Shown here: piece by piece, positions 1 to 6,880 of the stretch
How the letters are laid out: every line of letters begins with the position of its first letter
Position numbering within the stretch: position 1 is the first letter of the stretch
NCBI GenBank assembly: GCA_001310715.1
Contig: BAXV01000074.1
Span: 1 to 17,558 of the forward strand
Reading direction: 5' to 3'
Length of the DNA: 17,558 nt
DNA from: Pseudovibrio sp. JCM 19062
GTDB taxonomy: Bacteria; Pseudomonadota; Alphaproteobacteria; Rhizobiales; Stappiaceae
Program-made: the position numbers and the translations under genes
The notes under the pieces: model-generated
Told to the model about the DNA's origin: nothing
What the model saw: only the letters and a program-made list of their open reading frames with translations
Database searches by the model: none

Positions 1-1
1 A

Positions 2-876
2 ACCACTCGTGGGCTCAAGAACCGCCAGTTCCTCAATCAGGACAACGGTCTCATTCAGGATTTCTGGTTTGATGCCAGTGGCTTTGGCCAGCAGAGTACC
101 ACCGGGCGGGCCTACTCACATGCCCTGGGGGCCTTCACGGTTGGTTATGACAGGGCCTTTGAGGACAACGGGTTGGGTGGAGTTTATGCCGGTTATTCCA
201 TCGGCTCCGTCAATCAGGGCAATTCTTATTGGGACAACACATTGCAGACCGCCTATGCGGGGATCTATTACGACCGCGCCTTTGACCGTATCCTGACCGG
301 CATCAACCTGCTCGGCGGTATCAACTGGGATGATGTCTCCCGCACCTATCTCGACAACACGGTTCTCGGCGGCATTGTCAATGCAGGCGATAACGCGTCG
401 GCTTCCTGATCTCGCCAGAAGTGACCGTCGGCTACGAGCTGCCCTACGGAAGTCATCTGTTCGTCCCTTCCGTGGCCCTGCGGTATTCCTTGTTCCATCA
501 GGACAGCTACAGCGAAGGCGGGATCAACGGACTACGGCTAACCAACCGCAACCATCAGCAGGTCAACGTGCGGCTGCAAGTGGCAGGTCTGGGCTTTAGC
601 GCGCTCAATCAGGATGCCACCCGCTGGAGCACCACACTGCGTGGTGGTCTGGACATCTACGCCAATTGGGGTGACGACCTTGATGCCACCGTTATGGGCT
701 TTGCTGTTCCCTATGACGAGAACCTGAACGATGCCGGTGTGCGCCCGTTCCTTGGTGCCGATGTTGAATATCTGGTCACCGACCGCGCCTCATTAGACTT
801 CGGCGTAGAAGCTGCCTACGACTCCATCGACGCCGTCTTCGGCAGCATCAATGCCGGGTTCTCTGTGTTGTTCTGA
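2..876 (+). CDS. Autotransporter-type outer membrane beta-domain protein, 3' part, one frameshift
   Basis: Reading frame 2 is open from the window edge, so the gene begins upstream and only its C-terminal ~290 residues are seen. The protein shows alternating aromatic/hydrophobic strands rich in Gly, Tyr and Asn (for example YAGYSIGSVNQGNSYWDN and LGADVEYLVTDRASLDFGVE) and ends in ...GFSVLF. A terminal Phe after amphipathic strands is the usual BAM recognition signature of outer membrane barrels. The pattern fits an autotransporter beta-domain (PF03797-like) that forms the outer membrane pore; any passenger lies outside the window. The frame changes near 394: frame 2 would stop at 407-409, while frame 1 continues as VGFLISPEVTVGYELPYG to the stop at 874-876. 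One missing base explains this. Family assignment is moderate because the barrel is generic in sequence; the outer membrane location is more certain than the function. Confidence 0.7.
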
Positions 877-920
877 GGCGGCTGACCTCTCAGCAATAGG
901 CGCATCTGGCCTCGCCCAAT

Positions 921-956
921 TAAAAAGTATGCGTGCATTTGGGAATGCACGCATAC
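921..956 (-). terminator. Intrinsic terminator of the nirK operon
   Basis: A perfect 13-bp stem (927-939 with 944-956) closes on a 4-nt loop. On the minus strand it is followed directly by five T residues (922-926 as A on plus). It lies 70 nt beyond the msrQ-like stop, so it should end the mco-paz-nirK-msrQ transcript. The plus strand has no T-run after the hairpin, but the stem could still weakly insulate the converging autotransporter gene. Confidence 0.85.
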
Positions 957-1026
957 AAGTTATCCGGAACCAACGTCAGGTGTATTGAGCGGCACACCTT
1001 CTTATTTGGGATGGGAACGGTTCCGG

Positions 1027-1626
1027 CTACGCTTTAACAGTGCGTCTGCCTCCCCAATTCCGATACCAAACCCTGTAGCCTTCGAGAGCAGCAAGAATAC
1101 CGAAGTGGATGGTGAGGCTGACATATCCGTGTTCAATCAGGATCCAGTGGGCCAAGGTAAACAGGGCGGCCACATAAACCCACCTATGAAGGCTTTTCCA
1201 AGCCCGTCCGAGAGTCCGGACAGCCCACTGGTTGCTGGTTATCGCAAGTGGGATGAGAATAAAGAAGGCCACCCATCCTGCGATAATGCTTAATCTTGTT
1301 GTATCTTCCCAGAAAGCCGCAAAGCTGTGAAATTGCAGAAAGTCAAACGCAACATGCAAGGCAGTGTAACTGAAGGCGGCCACTCCAATATAGCGACGAC
1401 GTTTACGGAGCCAGCGGATAAAACCATTGCCATTGGTCAGGCACATCAAGGGAGTAATAACCAGTGCCAAGACAAGAAAATGGGCGGCATAGTCACCAGC
1501 GTCATGCATGTAGTCATGCATGTGGTGGGGATCAATCACAGACCAGAATATCATCGGCACGGATGGCAGCGCGAGCAGCACCCAGAAAGAGTACCGTGAG
1601 TTAATTATCCCTTTTACTTGTGTCAT
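1027..1626 (-). CDS. MsrQ/YedZ-like heme-binding ferric-reductase-type membrane protein
   Basis: 199 residues with about six hydrophobic segments. The block LAITSNQWAVRTLGRAWKSL followed by HRWVYVAALFTLAHW is typical of the MsrQ/YedZ family (ferric reductase-like transmembrane domain), and conserved His in the membrane segments (YTALHVAF, SLHRWVYV, LAHWIL) are the expected heme ligands. MsrQ normally passes electrons from quinol or flavin to the periplasmic methionine sulfoxide reductase MsrP; no msrP is present here. Start: the ATG at 1626 has GGAG seven bases upstream, whereas the in-frame ATG seven codons earlier has none, so 1626 is preferred. It is the last gene of the nirK operon, 119 nt after nirK, and one of only two genes in the window without a frame break. 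An N-terminal stretch with DPHHMHDYMHD is His-rich and could bind metal. In this context it may feed electrons to pseudoazurin, the oxidase or NirK; that role is inference. Confidence 0.8.
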   Translation of the reverse strand: MTQVKGIINSRYSFWVLLALPSVPMIFWSVIDPHHMHDYMHDAGDYAAHFLVLALVITPLMCLTNGNGFIRWLRKRRRYIGVAAFSYTALHVAFDFLQFHSFAAFWEDTTRLSIIAGWVAFFILIPLAITSNQWAVRTLGRAWKSLHRWVYVAALFTLAHWILIEHGYVSLTIHFGILAALEGYRVWYRNWGGRRTVKA

Positions 1627-1669
1627 TCGCGAACTCCGGCAGGTCACATTATTATATTTGAAAGCTTAT

Positions 1670-1734
1670 CTTATTCGACCTAAAGGAAGACGAATAAGCC
1701 ATTGGGGAAATCACTGGGGACGTCAATGGCTTAT
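1670..1734 (-). promoter_or_regulatory. Competing intercistronic hairpins between nirK and msrQ
   Basis: Two perfect inverted repeats share a strand. ATAAGCCATTG (1694-1704) pairs with CAATGGCTTAT (1724-1734), and CTTATTCG (1670-1677) pairs with CGAATAAG (1691-1698). Because 1694-1698 belongs to both, only one hairpin can form at a time in the mRNA. The element sits 12 to 76 nt after the nirK stop and ahead of the msrQ ribosome binding site. There is no U-tract, so a plain terminator is unlikely; an attenuation, RNA-stability or processing role is possible. The structures are seen in the sequence; the function is inferred. Confidence 0.5.
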
Positions 1735-1745
1735 CCTTGTATGCC

Positions 1746-2849
1746 TTAGCCTTCTGTTTTCAGAATATCAGGTTGCGGCTCACCGATCACTTCGATCTGG
1801 GCTGCGTTACCTTTACTTGTCACACGGCTCAATGAGTGGTCAACCAGCGTCACAAGCTGCGGAACCGGTAAGTGCATGTCACCCACAAACGCTGAACCAG
1901 GCTGGAAGGCCAGGTCTGGATGAAGTTCAGCGGTGGATTTGCCAGTCCACCCTGCGGCCATGCTTTAGACCAAACGTTACCGACCGGGTGGAAGCTGGAA
2001 GTCTTGTTAGGACCACCGGTTACCAGGAAGACACGAACAGTTTCGCCAACGTTTGCTTTAATAGTTCCGAAGCGTCCATTAACAAACGGAGCAACCGCAC
2101 CGTTGAACATTACGTAAGTCGGGTCTTCCTTGACCATGTTGCGGCCACTAAAGCTTGCTTCGCCTTTCTGACCAAATCCTTCTTTAGTATACAGCTCATG
2201 TTGACCAAGGTAAATCTCGCGATCTACTTTAGGCAGACCCTCTTCCGGCTCAATCACAATCATACCGAACATACCACGGCTGATGTGCTCGTCCATGTTG
2301 GCGACGCCACAATGGTAAATAAATGCACCGGCATATAGAGCTTGAAGGTAAACGACTTGGATTCACCAGCTGCAACTTCGGTGAACGCACCACCACCTCC
2401 GGTACCATATACAGCGTGTAGGTCAATAGAGTGGGACTCTACGTTTTCCGCCGGGTTGGTGACGGTAATCCGCAGAGTGTCACCCTGACGTGCACGGATC
2501 ATTGGTCCTGGGATCTGACCGTTAAAGGTCATGAATGTGTGTGAAACACCCGGCAGAATTTCGGATTTCACACGCTTTACAACAAGCTCTACATCGTGAC
2601 TGCGCGGTGTTTTGTAAGTGATCGGGCTGGCAGTTTGGTTGGGTCGGCAACGACCAGACCTTCCTTGACTGTACCACCAACAAGGCTTCCTTCTGCTGGT
2701 GCAGGGTTGGCACAGCGCCATGCTTTTCTTTACCATGTGCGGTACTTGCTTTAGCGCTGGCCAAAAATGCCCGCCCCTGCAACAGCACCAATGCCGGCCA
2801 TTCTTACGAACTGACGGCGATCAGCTGAAAAATCGTTTGTGTCAGACAT
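1746..2849 (-). CDS. nirK: Copper-containing nitrite reductase, AniA class (five frame breaks)
   Basis: Reduces nitrite to nitric oxide in the periplasm. Repaired length is 368 residues. The N-terminus MSDTNDFSADRRQFVR is a twin-arginine signal followed by an Ala/Gly-rich core. Two cupredoxin domains follow. Type 1 copper ligands are H140, C181, H189 and M194 (motif YHCGVANMDEHISRGM); type 2 ligands are H145, H180 and H339 (LVDHSLSR). The catalytic Asp (D143 in HSIDLH) and catalytic His (H288 in SSFH) are present. The 7-residue gap between C181 and H189 and the text GMIVIEPEEGLPKVDREIY match Neisseria AniA-type enzymes better than Alcaligenes-type ones. Start 2849 has GAGGAG seven bases upstream. 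Frame breaks lie at 2763-2767 (one A too many on plus), 2704-2706, 2610-2613, 2341 and 1908-1911 (one base missing each); repairing these homopolymers gives one uninterrupted protein with all ligands. Third gene of the NsrR-linked operon, preceded by its likely donor pseudoazurin. A true pseudogene is possible but unlikely, since no ligand is lost. Confidence 0.93.
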
Positions 2850-2867
2850 AGATACACTCCTCTTGTG

Positions 2868-2892
2868 TCCGCTGACGCTAAAGGTCAGCGGA
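2868..2892 (-). promoter_or_regulatory. Hairpin in the paz-nirK intercistronic region
   Basis: A perfect 9-bp stem, TCCGCTGAC (2868-2876) with GTCAGCGGA (2884-2892) and a 7-nt loop, lies between the pseudoazurin stop and the nirK ribosome binding site. On the transcript it is followed only by the Shine-Dalgarno region of nirK and has no U-run, so it is more likely an mRNA processing or stability element that sets relative expression of the two genes than a terminator. Confidence 0.5.
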
Positions 2893-2921
2893 GCTAATTT
2901 TTCTTATTTGGTTTCAGTGTG

Positions 2922-3406
2922 TTATTTAGATTTCAGGCTAGCCAGAATGGGGCCAAGACGCTCTTTACCGGCCGGGGAAAGATCCGGGTTGTCCTGATAG
3001 CTGGCCAGAATGTCATCCAGATTTGCAGAGGCGTCGCCAACAACCACTACGCCAACCATGCCGGCTGCTCTGTGGGCTGCGCACTCGTAGACGTATACGC
3101 CTTCCTTATCGAACGACACCGAAGTGTCAGCGTTCTTGTAACCCGAGAATTCTTCTGCACCTTCCGGATGAAGGCCTTTTACGGAGACAAGATCATGGCC
3201 GAAATCCCAGGCAACGAAATCCACTGTCCCACCCGGCTCGATCGGCAGGAGTGCCGGCTCGAACGCTTTGGCAACGCCGTGTGAATCCTTGTTCAGCATC
3301 CGCACTTCATTCGGCGCCTGCTCCTGGCTGATGCTGCACTCATCGCGCCCAATGAAAACTGTAATCCCAGTGCTGTCAGAGCAACTATTTTGCTATAGCT
3401 TTTCAT
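2922..3406 (-). CDS. Pseudoazurin, type 1 copper electron carrier (one frameshift)
   Basis: Small blue copper protein that donates electrons to copper nitrite reductase. Repaired length is 161 residues: a Sec signal (MKSYSKIVALTALGLQFSLG...) with a natural cleavage after ASA, then mature QEQAPNEVRMLNKD. Type 1 copper ligands are H71 (FGHDLVS), C109, H112 and M117 (YECAAHRAAGM). The mature part aligns throughout with pseudoazurins, including GGTVDFVAWDFGHD, PEGAEEF and the helical C-terminal tail SPAGKERLGPILASL. The frame breaks at 3326-3327, where GCC should read GCCC on the coding strand; this joins signal and mature protein exactly at the cleavage site. It starts 21 nt after the repaired oxidase stop with an AAGAAG stretch before ATG. 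Placement directly before nirK fits its role as donor. Paz family identity is strong; the symbol is omitted because usage varies. Confidence 0.92.
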
Positions 3407-3427
3407 CTTCTTATCTTTCTTGAAGGA

Positions 3428-4536
3428 TTAGATTTCGTCGATTTTCTGGCCTTTGAAGCCAGATTGAGTGATGAGCCGTACCCCTTTTTCATACTTTCAA
3501 CGAAGTAGAAGTCCGGATCATATTCTTTGCGACGCCACAGGTACCAAGGGTCATCGCGGCCAACCTCGTCGTATTCAATGATGGTGAACAGGCCGCCCGG
3601 CGCGTTACCATCGTTGCTCAGGTGGTGATCGTTATGGTCGTGAGCTGGCCAGCGGCCCGGGTTGTCACAACGAACGATCACATCCACGCGCTGCCCCATC
3701 GCCACGTAAACCGTATCGGCATAGTAAGGTGCCGGAACCGGAAGCCCGTCGCGGTGTGTCACCAGCATGTCATGGCCGTGCAGGTGGAACGCAACATCTA
3801 TGGATGCACCGTAGAGACGCAGACGCAGAACATCGCCCTTTTGCACTCTGATAGGCTGGTTGTATGGGAACGACTTACCGTTGACGGAGAAGTAGTTCAG
3901 ATTATCAGTGGGGTCCTGCTTTGCGAAGTAATCATCGGCGACTTCACTGTTCCACGCAGAGAACATCAGGATCGCATCTTTGGTTACTTCTTTTTCAATC
4001 GGGAGCGGCTCAAGCGGATCAACAATCAGTGGTCCCCACATGCCGCGCACGCCCACGTGGTTTGGCACTTCCACATGGCAGTGATACCAAAGGCTGCCCT
4101 TACGATCGGCAACAAATTTGTAGGTACCGGTGCCGCCGCCTGAGTTAATCTCAGTAGTGTTGATGCCGGGAGCACCATCCATACGCCAGGTGTTCTTCTG
4201 GTGGATGCCGTGCCAGTGAATTGTGTGCGCACCGCGTGTGTTGTTGGTGACGTGCGCCTCAATGGAGTCGCCCTCTCTCACTCTGATCAACGGGCCGGGG
4301 ACCTGACCGTTATAGGCCCACACATTAGTTTCAAAACCACGAGCCACAGTCAGACGGGCTTCTTCAATGGTCATGTCGAATTTATGCGTCTGAGGGGCAG
4401 GCACAGCGGCTTTCGGAGCTGCCTTCGGTGTAGCCTTAGCGAGGGCCTCGTTTGCGCCCGTCGCTGCAACTGTAGCAACAGCGCCCAGACCTGCAATCTT
4501 AACGAGATTTCGACGCGAGATATCAGTCTGACTCAT
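3428..4536 (-). CDS. Two-domain multicopper oxidase, type 1 copper in domain 1 only (one frameshift)
   Basis: Repaired length is 369 residues. MSQTDISRRNLVKIAG is a twin-arginine signal, so export is folded and copper-loaded. Copper motifs (numbered from the 4536 start): HTIHWHG at 104-110, YHCHVEVPNHVGVRGM at 151-166, FHLHGH at 250-255 and HDHNDHH at 299-305. Domain 1 has the full type 1 set (H104, C153, H160, M166). In domain 2 the usual Cys of HCH is Asp and the HPxHLHGH motif has lost its first His, so that domain has no type 1 site, while the eight HxH trinuclear ligands remain. This arrangement corresponds to type C two-domain laccases such as the Nitrosomonas blue copper oxidase (NcgA). 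Start 4536 is chosen over an ATG three codons earlier because AAGGA is well spaced only for 4536. The frame break at 3481-3484 (CCCC one base short) otherwise adds a false tail that runs into the pseudoazurin start; repaired, it ends ...GFKGQKIDEI at 3428. First gene of the operon. The substrate is unknown: cuprous ion, NO or a small-molecule reductant are possible. Confidence 0.85.
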
Positions 4537-4590
4537 AGAACCCATCCTTCTCTTTTTTTTGTCGTGAATTTGACTTTTTTTTGCCGGGTG

Positions 4591-4648
4591 TCTTTAACTG
4601 GTATTTACAATACCTCTTTAAATGCGCATTACAAGTACCAATTAAAGA
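4591..4648 (-). promoter_or_regulatory. Promoter and candidate NsrR operator of the mco-paz-nirK operon
   Basis: Position 4599-4615 holds TGGTATTTACAATACCT, whose core GGTATT-TAC-AATACC is a perfect 6-3-6 palindrome. It resembles the published NsrR consensus (ATGYATTT-N-AAATRCAT) at most positions. A wider inverted repeat surrounds it: TCTTTAACTGGTA (4591-4603) with TACCAATTAAAGA (4636-4648), 12 of 13 matched, and a third palindrome AATGCGCATT (4621-4630) lies inside. On the minus strand a plausible -35 (TTGTAA) and -10 (TATTGT) with 16-bp spacing would place the first palindrome over the -10. It lies 63 bp upstream of the oxidase start, with the nsrR-type gene divergent. The palindromes are seen; NsrR binding is inferred. 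Confidence 0.6.
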
Positions 4649-4997
4649 AAGAATGTCGCAGTTGAGAATTACAAAGGGAGCCAGAGCCGGATCAAAGGAG
4701 AACGCTGTTTTCGTCAGCGCTGAAAAGCCTGAGAAAACCGCGATTTAGGCAGATATGGCTTTGGTCCAGTACGACCGGACTTTCGCCGCATTCTTTTGTG
4801 GAAATCTGTGCGCAGCGGTTTTCGCACACAGTGCAGGCTCTGCGCTCAGTTTCGAGGCGCAAGTACAGAGGCAACCAGCACCCCACTGCTGCTGACAATG
4901 TTTAAAGGAGTTGGCTGGGGGCGACAAAACACCCCAATAAAACTGAAAAAAATGTTGCGTTGCGCCTATATGTTTTTGTGAGAAACCACTATTAATT
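4649..4997. other. Intergenic region between the nirK operon and nsrR
   Basis: About 350 bp with no convincing gene. Short open frames exist on both strands, including a Cys-rich 68-codon one on the minus strand, but none has a good ribosome binding site or a recognisable sequence. The stretch is long for a simple divergent promoter. It may contain further regulator sites or a small RNA, but I see no hairpin with a T-run. Confidence 0.4.
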
Positions 4998-5011
4998 CAA
5001 AGATATCTTTG
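4998..5011. promoter_or_regulatory. Palindrome upstream of nsrR, candidate autoregulatory operator
   Basis: CAAAGATATCTTTG is a perfect 14-bp palindrome ending 34 bp before the nsrR start codon, where a repressor would block transcription. The half AAGAT matches the outer part of the NsrR half-site AAGATGYATTT, but the inner spacing is shorter than in known sites, so binding by the neighbouring regulator is only a suggestion. Confidence 0.4.
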
Positions 5012-5045
5012 TGATTGAGCTAACCGGACGGAGTAAACTGCCAGT

Positions 5046-5501
5046 ATGCAACTTTCAAAATTCACCGATTATGCTTTGCGGGTCTTGATGCATCTGGCCG
5101 CTGCTGATGGTCAGCAAATGACCACACGGCAGATCGCAGAAATGCACGATGCGCCATACAACCACCTCGCTAAAGTAACCCAATGGCTGGTGAAAGACGG
5201 TTGCGTGACCTCCAATCGTGGTCGCTCCGGCGGCATCCAGCTGGCCAAAGCTCCGGAAGAAATCAACATTGGCGTTTTAGTGAGGAAACTTGAAAGCCAG
5301 TACGCTCTGGTTGAGTGCCTGAGACCCGATGGCGGTACTTGCAAACTGACACCGGAATGTGGTTTGTCAAACGCACTCATCATCGCACAAAATGCATTTT
5401 TCACTGCGCTTGAAGAAGTAACACTTGCGGACCTCACCACCAAGAATCCGGGTATGCCGCAATTACTGGGCCAGCTTCTGCATGACTCCGAGCTGAACTG
5501 A
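5046..5501 (+). CDS. nsrR: Rrf2-family nitric-oxide-sensing repressor NsrR
   Basis: 151 residues, intact. MQLSKFTDYALRVLMHLA is the standard NsrR/Rrf2 start. A winged helix-turn-helix covers roughly residues 10-65 (MTTRQIAEMHDAPYNHLAKV, then SNRGRSGGIQLA as the wing). Three cysteines, C91, C99 and C105 (ECLRPDGGTCKLTPEC), sit where NsrR binds its iron-sulfur cluster, and D8, a cluster ligand in Streptomyces NsrR, is present. Nitric oxide damages the cluster and releases DNA, derepressing NO and nitrite metabolism genes. It is divergent from the mco-paz-nirK-msrQ operon, which is the obvious target. The spacing among the cysteines (seven residues, then five) differs a little from E. coli, and an IscR-like role cannot be fully excluded, but the context favours NsrR. 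A GGAG lies 12 bases before the ATG, slightly far. Confidence 0.88.
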   Translation: MQLSKFTDYALRVLMHLAAADGQQMTTRQIAEMHDAPYNHLAKVTQWLVKDGCVTSNRGRSGGIQLAKAPEEINIGVLVRKLESQYALVECLRPDGGTCKLTPECGLSNALIIAQNAFFTALEEVTLADLTTKNPGMPQLLGQLLHDSELN

Positions 5502-5550
5502 ACCAAGCCCTTACCCAAAATTCTGATTGAAAAGAACCTTTTCAAATCCA

Positions 5551-5573
5551 GCGCCATCAGGCGCCTTTATTTT
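5551..5573 (+). terminator. Probable terminator of nsrR
   Basis: GCGCC (5551-5555) pairs with GGCGC (5560-5564) across a 4-nt loop and is followed by CTTTATTTT. The stem is short but GC-only, and it lies 50 bp after the nsrR stop in the right orientation. Confidence 0.5.
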
Positions 5574-5685
5574 GCTAAGCTGAACCTGTTTATTGGGTTC
5601 AAAAGCACTTCCAGAATCCTCTTCCGGTTCTTCGCAACTGGCACTGGACAGAAATCCGATGAGCGGTGTTGTCACAGCCATCAGG

Positions 5686-6665
5686 TCACTCCAGACTCAG
5701 ATCCATTGAAATGGTGTTGCCTTTGCGAAAAGTCTTGCGCATATAAACGCGAAGTGCTCTGGCGAAGAAGCTGGAAAGACCAAAGCATTTGAAGCAGTTA
5801 ATCAGATAGGTCTTGTCAAACCCGGTTTTCATAACCCGATGTTGCCAAGGCTTGAAGTAGACATAATGAATGATCGCCGGACTGTGCTGGCACCCTAGGA
5901 TATCGTTATAATAGGCGGCGTTGGCTTTCATCCAGATCTGGACATCTCTGATCTTGAAGGAATGGAACAGACTTGTCTGAAAGTTCCAATTCGGTGAGAG
6001 CAATTTTATTCTGCCGTAAAAGTAGGCGTTCAGAAGATCCTGATCAGGTGCATAGACAAACTCGCCGGTCGCGATCATCTTCGTAAAGTCTATGTGCACC
6101 TCATGAGCACGCCAGTAGTCCGCATCGATCAGAAGCACACCAGAGTTGATGTAGCTGTTCTCAACGCCAGTTTCGGCTCCCATGCGCACCAGATAGTCCG
6201 TAAAAAGCTCTTCCCTGCCAGTAATCGGGTGTTTGACCATGCGTCCGGGAAAGGCACCGGGGGAACAGACGGCGGCAATCGGCTTGCCATCCAGACTTTG
6301 TGTGGCAAATCCGGTGATATCTGTTGTGATGATGGTGTCGCCGTCGAGGTAGAGGATACGCTTGCGGTCTGTCAGCTGGTGAAGGAACAGCCGATGGTAC
6401 ATGGCTCTGGAGAGCAGTTCTGTTGTATGGGCGTTCTGTGAGAACGATTTTGGGGCCTTGAAGCTACCTCAACTCCGGCCTCATGCGCCATCTCCCGCAA
6501 AAAGCTTATCTGCTCTTTGCTCAGGCCTTCTTGTACGAAGAGGAAAGAGATTTCCGAATGCTTTGGTAAATGCGAAAGCAGGCTGTGAAACGATATGGCC
6601 GTGGGTTCCCAGAAGTTCTGGTCAAGGCAATAACATACACACACATCCTTGCTCTGTATCTGCAT
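5686..6665 (-). CDS. Glycosyltransferase family 8 protein (one frameshift)
   Basis: Repaired length is 326 residues. Family 8 retaining glycosyltransferases add galactose or glucose to lipopolysaccharide cores or other surface glycans in the cytoplasm. Seen here: an N-terminal nucleotide-binding part (VCVCYCLDQNFWEPTAISFH), the DxD metal site in ILYLDGDTII, the YINSGVLLIDADYWR motif, DQDLLNAYF, NWNFQ and the C-terminal HYVYFKPW that closes the active site. The tail carries basic residues, possibly for membrane association. The frame breaks at 6452-6457, in the run TGGGGCC on plus (one base missing), which interrupts the text between EVAS and APKSFSQNAHTTELLSRAMY. It stands alone, without other surface-polysaccharide genes nearby in the window. 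The start at 6665 has GGGGAG ten bases upstream, which is loose, but no better start is seen. Acceptor and sugar cannot be told from sequence. Confidence 0.87.
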
Positions 6666-6880
6666 TGCCTGTGCGCTCCCCTTACTACCAGACCCACTAG
6701 AGTTCTAACACGAAGAGAAACGCCCCCTGATCATGTGATAATGACCATTGATATTCCATAGTATAGCTTGCCGTTGCCTATGGTTTTGTCGTGCATGAGG
6801 GGGAGGGGATATTTGGGTGAGCTGCTTGCCCACCAAATTCTGGGGTAATTTCCCAGAGCGTGCAAAGGGCACGCAGGGGC

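Noticed and set aside
1520..2338. 272-codon plus-strand open frame opposite nirK
   Set aside because: It is antisense to conserved NirK copper motifs and crosses the nirK-msrQ hairpins; its translation has no family character.
3403..3427. Overlap of the oxidase gene with the pseudoazurin start
   Set aside because: The basic tail producing the overlap is a frameshift artefact; repairing the CCCC run at 3481-3484 gives a stop at 3428 and a clean 21-nt gap.
4692..4898. Cys-rich 68-codon minus-strand open frame with CTVCENRC
   Set aside because: It needs a TTG start without a ribosome binding site and overlaps another frame of equal quality; no family recognised.
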